The notes: generated by a model not told the origin, from the sequence alone. 64,000 nt of DNA from Heterodera schachtii (GCA_023374025.1 SIJG01000189.1:81735-145734); one strand, 5' to 3'. Positions 1 to 11,068 are shown, numbered from the stretch's first letter. Numbers and translations are program-made.

Positions 1-945
1 TTGCCAGAAATGTCCAACAAATTGAAGCGTGGCGCAGAAAAATTTGACAACACACAGAGACGGGGGAAGAAATTGGAGCCGATTGAGCCCACTAGCGATA
101 GATGACACAATGCGTTGATCAGACAGAGCTGGAAAAAATTTGAAAATTGAAAAAACGGGCGAAATTTTCAAAGTTTTTAATGATTTTCTTTAAAAATTTC
201 AAATATTTATAAAACTATCCAGGCGGCATCTGCTGCATTCGAGCCCCCCCACATATTTCGCCTTCAAACGGCACCAAATGTTAGCATTAAAATTAGAAAA
301 AGTTTTCCCCGGACCCCCCCCCCCAAAAAAAGTCCTTTAAAATAGAAAAATGGTCGTAAAATGTTCAAATTTGCAAAAATTGGTCATTTTTTGAAGAAAA
401 TGGTCCAACCGAAGTGTGCCGAGTTGCTGGAGTCGTGAAACTCGATTTGCCAGCCAAACAAGACGATTTAAAAGCAAGATTTAGGCTGACAATTGACACC
501 GGAAGAGCATCGATGAACATTTCCTGACAATTTGAATTATTCTAGAAAAAATGCAAATTAAAAAAAATTTAATAGCAATTTTTGATGAAATTTGCTAAAA
601 AACATGACAAAACTCTCAACTTTTCTCCAAGCGGCACGAATCTGCACCGAAACGAACCCCATAAATCCTAAATTTTTCTTAAAAAAAAATCTCAGAATCG
701 CAAAAATTGGCCATTTTTGGTGAAAATTTGCTAACAAATCGGACCTAAAAAATTTTCCCCGACGGCGCCATTTTTTTCAAAAATCGGTAGAAATGGCTCA
801 ACTAAAAAACACATAAAATCGAATTGATTAAAATTTGCTTTTTGTTAGACAGGACGGATTAATTTGTTGTGCACCGTTTGCTGAACGTCCCATGGCCTTC
901 CCGTCGTTTTCCACTCGGAACACACATTTTAAAACGGGTCACCAT
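1..945 (-). pseudogene. lrr-1 duplicate P1, degraded and cut by the window edge
   Basis: This is a minus-strand relic of the lrr-1 gene whose intact copy lies at 44628-48468. Part of exon 7 is at 1-136, an exon 6 relic at about 405-527, an exon 3 scrap near 780-800, and exon 1 at about 847-945 with its start codon at 943-945. Exons 2, 4 and 5 are missing, so no full product is possible. The exon order matches the live gene read backwards, so this is a genomic duplicate and not a retrocopy. The rest of exon 7 lies outside the window. Confidence 0.8.
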
Positions 946-1016
946 TTTTGAACACTCCTCAGGTTTTTGAATGAAAAAAGGGAAATGAATAATAGTAAAA
1001 AAACAAATCGTATTAC

Positions 1017-1357
1017 ATATAGGGCGAGGATTTTTAAGGGCGAAAAAGTCTAAATAAGGCCGTAAATAAGGGCGAAGAAATCGCGAAATAAGGGCGAAAA
1101 AGTTCCAAATTTAGGGGTACATATAATTTTTTAAATTGTTCTTTTTTTGAAAATAATTTTAGATTGAGGCAACAATTTTTTTCACTGATTGTAAGACACA
1201 TTATATAATTTTCGGGAGTATTTGGGTCGGGTTTAGGGAGCGGTCGAAATGGACGCAAGATTAGTAATCAGAAGCCCCGAAAACCTCTAAAAACATGTTT
1301 TCATTAATTTTGAAATAACAAAGTTTTATTTTCAAAAAAGGTGTGGTACCATGGCCA
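1017..1357. mobile_element. 341-bp insertion with GTATTAC target duplication
   Basis: GTATTAC occurs at 1010-1016 and again at 1358-1364. The paralogous flank of lrr-1 copy P3 near 35085 reads straight through this site with one GTATTAC, so it is an empty site. The insert starts with several AAGGGCGAA-type repeats and shows no clear terminal inverted repeat or coding capacity. The superfamily is unknown. Confidence 0.55.
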
Positions 1358-1364
1358 GTATTAC

Positions 1365-1510
1365 CGAATATTGAACATTTTAAATAAAAACGCTCGAGAA
1401 CGACCCGGACAGGGCCCCAGTACCCGATTTTTCTGGATCCGGTCTGGTGATTTTGGAAAAATAGGGATTGACCGGATTACCTTGTTGATAATTGGAAGAA
1501 ATTGTTTTTA
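1365..1510. repeat. Dispersed GATCCGG-rich repeat
   Basis: This block carries GGATCCGGTCTGGTGATT followed by a stretch ending GATTGACCGGATTACC. It is also found at 35090-35530, where a second diverged unit follows. In both places it lies beyond the 5' end of an lrr-1 duplicate, so it belongs to the duplicated segment. The bases between here and 1686 show nothing else recognisable. Confidence 0.5.
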
Positions 1511-1685
1511 AAATTGATTTCCTGTCTATTTTGCGACACGAACTTGGCAGATATTCAAGGATTAAAAATATTGCAGAGAATACTAAATAGAAGATTTTAC
1601 CAATTTGACTGTCGTGTAAATGTAACAATGCATTTATTAAATAACAAAAAAGCAAACAAAAAAACAATTTTCATTTTTTCCTCCT

Positions 1686-1929
1686 GATCTGGCAGCGGGT
1701 TGTGGAACGGAAGGATGGCGGCTCCTCCCCTCCTCATCATCTTTCGTCCCGCCTCCATTGCGCCCGCCGCCGTCACAGTTGGGCACTTCGCAGACACCAT
1801 TGGGCCCGTTGCCGCCAGCATTGGGCCCGTCACAGCCACCACGGCGGCTCCAAATCCACCAAATGGCAAAGGCAGCGCCGCCTGCGGCCAATGCCGCTGT
1901 TGCGATCAAAGCAGTGTACGTGGAGCCAT
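1686..1929 (-). pseudogene. Small membrane-protein family, copy A (frameshifted)
   Basis: The ATG is at 1929-1927 and opens the family start MAPRT, directly preceded by the conserved GCTCAG acceptor-like sequence. A 1-nt shift then puts the hydrophobic segment LIATAALAAGGAAFAIWWIW in another frame. A second shift separates the acidic KDDEEG stretch from the conserved tail (PFHNPLPDQ). With two frameshifts it looks dead. It is a paralogue of the intact copy at 39199-39405. Confidence 0.6.
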
Positions 1930-2219
1930 TTTCTGAGCAATAAATGAGTAAGATTAAGTTGGGGATTTTAAATATATTTGAATGTACTGGTGTTTCTCTG
2001 ACAAATTTTATGTTGTCAATTAATCTAATGCATATTTAAGTACTATAAAAACGTATAAACAAAAAAGTATATTTGAAGGAATTTTCTTGCGGATGAACAA
2101 CGTAAAAAAGAAAGCCCTGACGAAAAAGCACTTTACAAAAAAATAGATAAGATGAACCTGTTTTTCGGTAATAGTAAAGTTTATCCCCCCTTTCTTTAAT
2201 TTTTTTTTGTTTTCAAATC

Positions 2220-2400
2220 ATGAAAACATGTTTCCATGGGTTTTCGGCGTCGCTGATCATGAATCCGGCAAGGACCCGAATTCAAACAAAAAGTCTAAAA
2301 TTCAAATTTCGAATCCGGGTCCGTAGTTCAGAATTGGTTGAAATAGGTGCCAGATTCTTGATCAGCGAACCCGAAAACCCACAGAACATTTTCATCTTTT
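2220..2400. repeat. Copy of the GTCGCTGATCA foldback repeat family
   Basis: The left half has ...TTTTCGGCGTCGCTGATCA... and the right half the inverted form ...TTGATCAGCGAACCCGAAAA..., around 170 bp in all. The same core recurs at many sites in the window, usually as an inverted pair. No coding capacity. Confidence 0.5.
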
Positions 2401-2409
2401 GAAAAAAAT

Positions 2410-2666
2410 TGTTGTGTCCTTACCCAAAGGAACGACAACAAATATAAACAATAAAGTTTATTGAAGAACAAATAAAAATAATAAATGAAGAGACGGAGAG
2501 AGGCGAATATCGATTGGCTTTATGCCACAATAAAATTGGTGAATGAATGAAGGAAGTCCAAACGTGGGGAAGAGAGCCAACATTAAATAGACAGAAATGG
2601 GGGAGGGACGAAGGGACAAACAAAGGGTCAGAGATCACAAATATCAATTGGTCACTATCTCTAACA
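2410..2666 (-). repeat. 3' LTR of element 1
   Basis: 257 bp, TG...CA termini, direct repeat of 7203-7459 with small differences (for example in the run of GAGA near 2488 and a C/T change near 2561). Confidence 0.93.
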
Positions 2667-2696
2667 CCTCCCTTCTTAAATTCTGATCACTCCTGA

Positions 2697-5600
2697 TCAG
2701 CGGCGGCGCTTCTTGATCGGGCTGGGCGAATAAAATTGCCTCGGTTTGGTGATCCGTTGTGATCTGCGCACTGCCTGTTGGGGAACATCATCGGCTGGCT
2801 GCTCTTCGGGTTGTTGCTGTTCATCATTTTGTCCACGATCAGTGTTCATCGGCTGATTTCCGATCACGTTTTGTTCATCTTCCAAGATGAAACGTCGGCG
2901 TAGTTGGTTTGCGTGCCGGTGGACAATTCTTCCTCCCAAGATCGGTACTTCGACCCGAAAAGTTGGGGAATTCTTAACCTTTTCCAAAATTGTGCCCTGT
3001 AGCCAGTGGGATTTGTTGTTCCGGTAATTGAGGAGTAAAACGGGGTCGCCCGGACCGAATTCCGTGTGTTTTGCTCCATGCTTCTTGTCAAATTGGTCGG
3101 ACATTTTCGAAGCATATTCCTTTTTTGTCCTTTCTGATCTGTTCATGATCAATATGCTCAATTGGCTCTCCCCTCGGGTGAACAAGCGACATTTTGGTAC
3201 GGAGCTTCCGTCCAAAAAATAACTGATCAGGCGAGTAGCCGTTTGATGTTGCGTTGGGAGTCGTCCGATAAGAAAGGAGCGCTTTCTCGGCCCAATCTTT
3301 GTCGTTTTTCGAACACTTCTTCATTGCCCGCTTGAACGTGTCGACGAATCTTTCTGCCTGTCCGTTCGATTGTGGATGGTATGGCGGGGTGAAGGTGTGT
3401 TTAATGCCGAATTCTTTGCAAAATTTGGCAAAATCGGCGGAGCGAAATTGTGTTCCGTTGTCCGACACAATTTCTTCCGGGACTCCCAGTCTGTAAATGA
3501 TTGATCGGAGGAAACCAACTGTGGCCTGCGAATTGGTGCTCTTCATTTGGCAGACTTCAGGCCATTTTGAGTAGGAATCCACCATAATAAAGTACATAAA
3601 TCCGTCGTCGCATGGGCCAGCAAAATCAATGTGAACTCTTTCGAAGACTTTGCTTGTTGGCGTCCATGGAGCAAGTGGTGCTTTTGTCGGATTCTTCTGC
3701 GCGTTTTGGCATTCTTCACAGGATTTGACGGTTTTCTCAATTTCTGAGTCCAATCCTGGCCAATAAATGTGACGGCGTCCGAGCGCTTTCATTCGCACAA
3801 TTCCTGGATGTGACAAATGCAAAGCCTTCAAAGCTCGATCCCGAAGAATTGCTGGGATAATGACGCGCTGTTGGTAAAGCAAGCAACCTTCCACTTCCAC
3901 GATTTCGTCTCGTTTCGGAAAAAATGGAGCGATGTTCGGGTCGTTGCATTTGCTTGGCCATCCATTCTTTGACAGTCGTGAAATTTCTGAGAGAATTTCG
4001 TCCTTGGCTGTTGCATCCGCAATCTCAGCCGCTGTCAATGGCAATTGATCAATTTGCACTTGGAATACACTGTTGATGAAGCATTCCGTTTCTGTGCAAA
4101 TGTTTGCAATCAAAATATCTTCTTCTGGCCTCGGATAATTTGCGATGAGCCGGGAAAGGACATCGGCTTGGCCAAATGCTGCAGTGTTGACATATTTGAT
4201 GTCGAATTCGTAATTTGACAAAATTAAGGCCCATCTTTGCAGTCGGCTCGCGGCATAAATTGGTATGCCCTTCTTGGAACCAAAGATGGCCAGCAGCGGT
4301 TTGTGATCGGTGAGCAGAGTGAATTTTCTGCCAAACACCATTTTGTGAAATTTCTGCACAGCAAAAACGAGTGCCAAAGCCTCTTTCTCGATTTGGCTGT
4401 AATTGCGTTGTGCGCCCGACAGTGTACACGATGCGTGTTCGATCACTTTTTCTCTTTTGTCGGGGAAAATGTGGCTAATTGTCGCGCCGATTCCATCTTT
4501 GGAAGCGTCCGCTGCGACGACAATTGGCAATGACGGGTCGTAATGCGTCAATAGCAATTCCGACGTCATAATTTCCTTTGCCTTTTCAAAGGCTTGCTGT
4601 TGTTCTGCCTCCCATTTCCAATTTTCATCCTTTTTGAGCAGTTGGTCCAATGGCGCACGAATTTGGCGCATTTCCTTGATGAAACGACCGTAATAATTTA
4701 ATGCTCCAAGGAATGATCGGAGGGTCGTCTTCTCATGCGGTGGCGGCATTTTGCAAATAGCCTCTGATCGTTTCGGGTCAGGGCGAATTCCTTCTGCGGA
4801 AATGATGTGGCCCAGGAAAAGCAATTCCTTTTGCAGAAATTTGCATTTTTCCAGTTGAATGTGGAGGCCGTATTCATTGAATCGCGCGAAAAGTTGGTAA
4901 AGCGCTGACACATGTTCCTCCAGTGTCTTTGATGCAATGAGCCCATCATCAAGATAAGCAAAAACGCCTGGAATGCCACTGCATATTTGGTCCATCAAAT
5001 GTTGAAAAATCGATGGTGCCGATTTGACTCCGAATGGAAGGCGCTGACATTGGAACAATCCTCGATGCGTGTTCAGAACGCAGAGTTGCTTCGATTGATC
5101 GTCCAATTCCATTTGCAAATAAGCGTCGCTTAAATCCAAATTTGAAAAATATGCTGCACCGTTGAGTGCCGCATAAATGTCGTCAGGTCGGGGCAGTGGA
5201 TGGCGATTGAGTTCAAGTGCATTATTTAATCCTGTAGAAAAATCAATGCATACTCTGGTTTTGCCATTTTTCTTTTTCACTGCCAGAATTGGTGCAGCCC
5301 AATGGCTGAATTTGATTGGCTTAATCGCGCCAAGTTGCTGAAGTCGGTCCAATTCGGCATCTACGGCTTCGATGGCGCCGTGCGGGATTGGCCTCGCTTT
5401 GCAAAACACGGGTTTTGCATCCGACTTCAAAATCAAATGTGCCTTTGCCTTTCTGCAATGGCCCAATTCGTTGCTGAAAACATCAGAAAAATCTTTCTGA
5501 AGTGCCGAAATCAGTGACTTTTCGTCTTTGATCACTTTGGCCTTTGGCATTTCTTCCTTTTGGATGATTGTCGGCTTGGTCTTCACTTCTTGGAACATTA

Positions 5601-6141
5601 TTTCCTTTGGAATAACTTCCAGTGCGACAATCCATGGCATTCCCAATAAGTCATGTTTGATGGCATCGCTGACGTATGCTGTGAGCATTTTCGGTTCGTC
5701 GTTGCCCATGCTTACGATGCCGCAAAATTTGCCTTTGATTGGCACTGCTTCTCCGTTGCAGTTCCTTGCCTCAATGTCGGCAGGCGACAATTTCGGTTTG
5801 CCAATTTTGCACCACGTTTTGCTGGTGATGATGGTGGCTTGTGCACCAGTGTCGACATTAATCCGTATTTTTATGCCGTTGACTGTGATCAAAATTCGCC
5901 AATACCAGTGATCAGCACTTCCAACTTCGGTGCTGGTTGTGTTCACTTCAATTGTCAGAACTGATCGGCCTTTTCTGACGAATGGTTGAGTGTGCTTTTG
6001 CGGACACACTTTGGCGATGTGTCCTTTCTTCTGACACTTGTGGCAAATTGCATCATTCAATTTGCATTCTGATCGCCAATGGCCTAAAAAGCCACATGCT
6101 GGACATGGGTCGGTCGGCTGCCGATGTTTGCTTTTGTCCAC
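2697..6141 (-). pseudogene. pol: Element 1 pol (CCHC, protease, RT, RNase H, integrase), one frame break
   Basis: The main frame runs 6141-3088 (about 1017 residues). Two zinc knuckles, C-X2-C-X4-H-X4-C, lie at residues 13-26 and 33-46. The protease motif DTGA is at 97-100 and the RT motif YLDD at about 396-399. RNase H follows (AADASKDGIGA), then an HHCC integrase finger (HLSHPG...CEEC) and the catalytic core with VHIDFAG, SDNGTQF and a Glu in NGQAERF. Near 3120, beside an A-run, the frame changes. The remaining C-terminal part continues to 2697 with a GPY/F-like stretch (FGPGDPVLLL) and an Arg-rich end. The single indel may be a mutation or a homopolymer sequencing error. Confidence 0.92.
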
Positions 6142-6178
6142 ATTTTTGGAACCACTTTGCTGGTTGGGACTCCGTTGT

Positions 6179-6956
6179 TCAGTTCTGACAAAAGGTTTTG
6201 ACTTTCCTTTTGAGTCCTTCCACTGTTGAGGACGTGTTTGAATTGCGTTGGTTGCGGCGGGCTTGTGCCATCAGTGAGAGTGCGCTTTCTTTAACCATTT
6301 GGATGGTCCGCAACTCTTCTTCAATTTGCTTCAGTGTAATGTCGGTGCCGTTTTTCTGGCCATCCTCCAACATCTTCAAGCACTTTTGCCGCAGGTCGTG
6401 ATGCTCATCTCGAAGAGCAATGACCAAAATAATGCATTTGAGTTGCTCCTTCGTTAGGCTCAAATTTGCATTTTCACAGGATGCATTGATTTGTGCGATC
6501 AATGATGTGATGTCCTGATTTGGCTGTTGTCGGATTTTGAAACATTCATAGCGTCTGACAAACAGCGATCTGGTTTCGGCGTACAGACTTTTCAATTTGT
6601 CGAGGGTGTCCGCCCATGAAATTTGATCGGGTTGGGTCGGACTTACGCTGTCTCGGTATTTGTTGTAGTCCTCGTCGGATAATTTGCCCAATAAAAGACG
6701 GACTTTGGTCGCTTCGGGTAAATCCTTTCCCATCATCTTCGATGAGTGTGCCGAAACGTTTGAACCATTGTTCAAATGTGTTGCCGGTCTCCGCGTCGTA
6801 ATAAAATTTCGAAATTCGGGCATCAATTGAACTCGCCAAATTGGCATTGCTGAGGTTGTTGTTCGCTGGTGCTGCATTCCCAATCAGTTGCTGCATCCTT
6901 GTCTCGGATTGCGCAAGCACAGCGTTCAAAATTTGTTCCAATTGTGCCGCGTTCAT
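6179..6956 (-). pseudogene. gag: Element 1 gag, one internal frame break
   Basis: The start codon at 6956 opens MNAAQLEQILNAV. The frame is good to about 6730, then continues in another frame to the stop at 6179. One extra base in the GGGAAAGGATT stretch explains the break. The central part (DPT..-type spacing, FVRRYECFKIRQ) resembles the capsid region of element 2. There is no zinc knuckle in this frame. The knuckles are encoded at the start of the pol frame, which is offset by one base and overlaps the gag stop. Confidence 0.85.
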
Positions 6957-6987
6957 GTCGAATTTTTGTCGAAAATTTGTCGAATTT

Positions 6988-7179
6988 CAAAACCGCACCC
7001 AGCGGAAACTTACACCCCCCAGGTGATCAGTTTTTTTGTCGATGAAAACCGCACCCAGCGGAAACTTACACCCCCCAGGTGATCAGTTTTTTTGTTGAGT
7101 TGAAAAACCGCTCACAGCGGAAACTTACACCACCCAGGTGATCAGTTTTTTAAAATGTCCGATGATAGCCGCTTAGGCT
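6988..7179 (-). repeat. Leader hairpin array of element 1
   Basis: Between the 5' LTR and gag there are three close copies of a 55-59-bp unit with small palindromes at 6993-7005, 7049-7061 (CCGCACCCAGCGG) and 7108-7120 (CCGCTCACAGCGG). A fourth diverged palindrome is at 7167-7179 (AGCCGCTTAGGCT). Starts are 56, 59 and 59 bases apart. The position is that of a retroelement packaging or leader region. Confidence 0.85.
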
Positions 7180-7202
7180 TTTGTTGCTGACTGCGCCAAA
7201 TT

Positions 7203-7459
7203 TGTTGTGTCCTTACCCAAAGGAACGACAACAAATATAAACAATAAAGTTTATTGAAGAACAAATAAAAATAATAAATGAGAGACGGAGGAGAGGCGAA
7301 TATCGATTGGCTTTATGCCACAATAAAATTGGTGAATGAATGAAGGAAGTCCAAATGTGGGGAAGAGAGCCAACATTAAATAGACAGAAATGGGGGAGGG
7401 ACGAAGGGACAAACAAAGGGTCAGAGATCACAAATATCAATTGGTCACTATCTCTAACA
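7203..7459 (-). repeat. 5' LTR of element 1
   Basis: 257-bp direct repeat of 2410-2666. On the minus strand it begins TGTTAGAGATAG and ends GGACACAACA. Confidence 0.93.
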
Positions 7460-7552
7460 AAAATATTTCGAAAAAGGTTTTCCATGAAAAATTTTTTAAT
7501 TTTTAAAAGAAATCTGAAAAAATCAAAATTAAATTTTTACGTTTTGTAAGCG

Positions 7553-7680
7553 GCGAATGTCAAACCACGTTTCCACGTCACGAAAGCCAATCCTGACAAT
7601 GTCGAGGCGTAGAAGATTGGCCGATGAGGCTGTAAAAGCACGTAGTGAACGAATCGGGCTGTAATCAGGGGGAAGGGTGG
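7553..7680 (-). pseudogene. lrr-1 exon 5 fragment
   Basis: About 115 bp match the start of lrr-1 exon 5 on the minus strand (CGACATTGTC..GATTGGCTTTCGTG type sequence). The same fragment followed by similar flank lies at 27615-27745. It is probably the continuation of the duplicated segment that LTR element 1 interrupted. From 7681 to about 7990 there is AT-rich sequence with a short block (GTAACGCCGGGTCCC) shared with 30215. Confidence 0.65.
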
Positions 7681-8029
7681 GAGAATAAATTTTAGAAAAA
7701 AAATTTGTAATAAATTTCTTTAAATAGTAACGCCGGGTCCCAAAAAGTACCTTGATTTGTTCAATTACTTGACCCAAAAGAAAAAAAGCTCATTAGCAAA
7801 AAGTACTATTTTCTCTGATGAATTTTTAAAGAATTATACCAATAAGGTATTAAGATTTTCACTTTTTAGCATTTTTGGTTTTAAAACGTATTCCAGAAAA
7901 AGGCTCTTTTTGAGAAATATTATCCTGGTCAAAAGCGCTTGAGCATGAGACGGAGGGTGGTCTTTACTATTACCCTGTTATTCCTTTAGAGTGTCTCAAA
8001 AATGGACCAAATGGGTGCCACCTGTTTTT

Positions 8030-8223
8030 GCGTCGATGACAAATGGTCGAGCGTCGGAAAGTGGGTCGGAGGGGCGGCGACTCCTTCCCTTCCTCCTCAT
8101 TTGGCCTGCCGCCAGTTGGCCCGTCGCCACCACCACGACGGGTCCACAACCACCAGGCGTAAAACCGGCAGCGCCTGCAGCTATTGCCGCTGCAGTGACC
8201 AAAACAGGTGTGCGTGGTGCCAT
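8030..8223 (-). pseudogene. Small membrane-protein family, copy B (frameshifted)
   Basis: The ATG at 8223-8221 starts MAPRTPVLVTAAAIAAGAAG, a good match to the family's N-terminus and hydrophobic segment. One base later the frame must shift to continue as AWWLWTRRGGGDG and the acidic PNEEEG stretch. The tail is diverged. The GCTCAG acceptor-like sequence before the ATG is kept (GCTCAGGACA). Confidence 0.65.
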
Positions 8224-8333
8224 TGTCCTGAGCAATGACTAAGTGAGTGAGAATCAGTTGGGAATTTTTAATTGATTTGAATGTAATGGTGTTTCTTTGA
8301 CAATTTTTATATTGTCAATTAATATTGTGCACA

Positions 8334-8710
8334 GAGTAACCCCCAACTCATCCATAGCCAACTCATCCAAACCCAACTCATCCATATCCAACTCATCCAT
8401 ACCCAACTCATCCATACCAACTCATCCATAGACCCAACTCATCCATACCCAACTCATCCATAACACTGCGAGTCGTCCTCGTGGCATTTTTTTGATTGTG
8501 CGGTCTCGGTCGTGGCATTTTTTTTGTTTGTGCGAGTCATCGTCGTGGCACTTTTTTGGCTGTAAGTTCTTAGTCGTGGCATTTATCATTATGCGGTCTC
8601 GGTCGTGCCATAAATGCCACGGCGACGACTCCCATCATGCTATGGATGAGTTTGGTTTATGGATGAGTTGGGTATGGATGAGTTGGGTTTAGATGAGTTG
8701 GGTTTACCCC
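8334..8710. mobile_element. Foldback/MULE-like element with minisatellite inverted ends
   Basis: The left arm is about eight copies of a unit like CCCAACTCATCCATA. The right arm is the inverse (TATGGATGAGTTGGG) in three to four copies. The roughly 170-bp core has five CGTGGCATTT-type repeats. TTGTGCACA is duplicated at 8325-8333 and 8711-8719 (9 bp). The paralogous segment at about 2015-2060 passes through the site without the insert. No coding capacity. Tandem-repeat inverted ends plus a 9-bp duplication are the pattern of Drosophila foldback elements. Confidence 0.8.
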
Positions 8711-8859
8711 TTGTGCACATTCAAGTACATAAAAACGTATAAACAAAACAAAATATTGGATGAAATTTCGGTAATTAAGTAACATGACAATTGTCATGAT
8801 AGCAAATAAGTAAATTAAATCATGAAGAATAAAAGTAGGGAATTTCTTCATCATAAACC

Positions 8860-9850
8860 ATACAGCAAGGACAAAGTTTTTCAAAAGCAATTTATCCCAG
8901 TACAAAAAGTCAAAATATTGCAGGCCCTTGACATTTTTTTCGAGGTCATAATAACGATGTGTGTTCATTATTCAATATTCGGAGACCAAACAAAAAAAGA
9001 CCAAATTGACTTATCCATTGTTTTTCTAAAAGGCAATACACAAAATTGGTCATTGTTTGACCAAATGTTTTTCGACCACAGCGCCAATAATTTGAAACAT
9101 TACACGAAAAAACGGGGCGAAGAACAAAAAAGTCCCACAAATTAGGATTCTCCTGTCGGAATTTTTAGGCAACTTTTTTTCCCTAAATACTTACATCCTC
9201 GGGCAGTTCCTCGAAAGGGTTATGGCAATTTTTGATGAAATTTGCTAAAAACATGACAAAACTCAATTTTCTCCATGCGGCACGAATCTGCACCGAAACG
9301 AACCCCATAAATCCTAAAAAAAACTATCCAGTCGGCATCTGCTGTAATCGACCCCTTCCCCCCCCCGCCCCAAAATGTTCGCATTAAAATTACAAAAAAA
9401 AAAAATTTCCGGACCTCCCCCCCCCCAAAAAAAATTCTTTGAAAGACGTACCGCAAAAAAAAAAGCCTTTTAAAATGTAAAAAAAAATGGTCGTCAAATG
9501 CTCAAAGTTGCAAAAATTTTGGCATTTTTTGGTGAAAATCTGTTATGAAATTACAAAACAAAAAAAAGGGTCGGAGAGCAAAAAAAGTCCTACAAATTAG
9601 GCTTCTCCCGTTTTGTTTTCCTGAGAATACTCACATCCTCGGGCAGTTCCTCGAAAGGGTTGTGGTTCAACCGAAGTGTGCCGAGTTGCTGGAGTCGACA
9701 AATTCGATTTGTCAGCCGAACAAGACGATTTGAAGCAAGATTTAAGCTGACAATTGACACCGGAAGAGCATCGGTGAACATTTCCTGACAATTGAAATCT
9801 GTTTAGCACTGGAGTAGGACAAAACTCCGCCAAGAAAAAATTCAAAATTT
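8860..9850 (-). pseudogene. lrr-1 duplicate fragment (intron 7 and exon 6 region)
   Basis: About 8860-9130 matches the intron-7-side sequence of duplicate P2 (28230-28380). Around 9620-9790 lies a minus-strand exon 6 with readable LRR sequence (SLNLASNRLVRLTNRICRL). Exons 7 and 8 are missing. C-runs and short A-runs break the rest. Confidence 0.7.
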
Positions 9851-10242
9851 TTTCTTCAGATTTATAAATCTTTTAAAAGAAAATCAAAGAAAAAAATTCA
9901 AAAAATTTCCCAGTGATTTTTTCAAAATTTAATGCAAAACACAAGTTTTTTCAAAAATTTATAGTATTTACGAAAAGAATTTGGGTGCATTTCATTCCCA
10001 CCCACCAGCCGCGTGGTTTCTCACCCAAAAATTAAAAAATCCAACAGAATTTTTCAAAAAATTAAAAAAATTTTTATAGGAAAAAATTTTATAAATTTTT
10101 GAATCATAAAATTTTGAAAAAACTCGCCTAAACAATTTGTTTTTCTTAATTTTCTTTTTTTTCTAGTTTGCGGAGGGGAGACTGCTCGAAAAATCTCAAA
10201 ATTTTCTTTTGAAAATTAAAAAAAAAATTTTTTTGGCCACTA

Positions 10243-10388
10243 ACCGTAAGCTGAGTGTTCTGCTGCTGGAGCTGCTGCAGTGCGGCATCCTTCTCGGCAA
10301 TGCGTTGTTGAATTTGGGTTCGCTGGAAGCGATACAAAGCGATGTATTCGCCGATGCTTTCATTCTCGGACTCAAGCTCGGAATTATT
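10243..10388 (-). pseudogene. GM130/GOLGA2 exon fragment
   Basis: On the minus strand this reads ENESIGEYIALYRFQRTQ and on to a Gln-rich coiled stretch, nearly identical to the exon at 24865-25277 of the full gene, including the 3' splice junction (TTACGGTTAGTGG). Only this piece is present. Upstream and downstream bases (9850-10240) are AT-rich with no gene. Confidence 0.85.
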
Positions 10389-10608
10389 TTTCACCTTGGG
10401 ACGCATAAAAATTTGTTGGGTCGCATTTAAAAGTGAAAAAAATGCTTAAATTAAATAATGCAAAAACAATGGAAAGGATTGCGAAATTCAATAAAATTTC
10501 AGAATAACAAAAGGAATTCGTGTCGATAAATAAATTTGTTCGAGTTTGAAAATTAATGGGTTTGGTACCCCATTGGCTTTTACCAAATATGTATTTAACA
10601 TGTTTTAC

Positions 10609-10645
10609 GAGCGTTTGGGCGCCGCTTCGCGTCGCCCAAACGCTC
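10609..10645. other. GC-rich 13-bp-stem hairpin
   Basis: GAGCGTTTGGGCG at 10609-10621 pairs with CGCCCAAACGCTC at 10633-10645. The 11-nt loop itself can pair CGC with GCG. It sits in an otherwise AT-rich stretch, about 420 bp downstream (minus strand) of the Helitron-type helicase remnant, and could be the terminal hairpin of that element. No CTRR end follows it closely. Confidence 0.6.
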
Positions 10646-11068
10646 CTACCGTTTTTTAAGCGTTTTACACAAATTATTTTGAGTGATCTCCTTCAATTGC
10701 TTTGGTTTTAGCTTCGGCTTAAGCCTACTAACGATACCCGCGGCGAGAACGCACCAAAGCTTCGGGTATCAAAGGAGCCGAGGAGTTCTGTGATAGTTAA
10801 AGGGACTAAATTGTCCCGCCCTACCACACGCCACACCCTCCTCATTAATGTGGCGATTAACTTACCTTAATAGCTCCTTTCCATTAAATGTTTTTATGTA
10901 TCTAGCATAGAAAATTTTCATATTTTATTTTGTTTTCATAAAATGTTCTAAAATTTCAATTATTTATTATTTTTTATTCAAGTTTTGTATTTTTTCTTTT
11001 TTTTAATCTTTTAATTCAGGGTTTTTAATGAATTTGCGCTTCATTACTAAAATTTTTAAAAAATTAAT

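Larger units (their letters stand above)
2410..7459 (-). mobile_element. Ty3/Gypsy LTR retrotransposon 1, complete with TSD
   Basis: Two 257-bp LTRs bound a 5050-bp element transcribed on the minus strand, flanked by AAAAT at 2405-2409 and 7460-7464. Just inside the 3' LTR, on the minus strand, lies a purine tract ending AAGAAGGGAGG, which fits a polypurine primer. A TGG-starting primer-site candidate sits a few bases inside the 5' LTR near 7198. Domain order is gag, CCHC, protease, RT, RNase H, integrase, which is Ty3/Gypsy. The LTRs differ by a few changes, and gag and pol each carry a frame break. The insertion separates duplicated material at 1686-2400 from its continuation at 7553. Confidence 0.95.

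Noticed and set aside
3299..6188. Many + strand ORFs over element 1 pol
   Set aside because: Shadows of the minus-strand pol frame.
7340..7549. ORF in the 5' LTR of element 1
   Set aside because: LTR sequence, repeated in the 3' LTR, no protein-like content.
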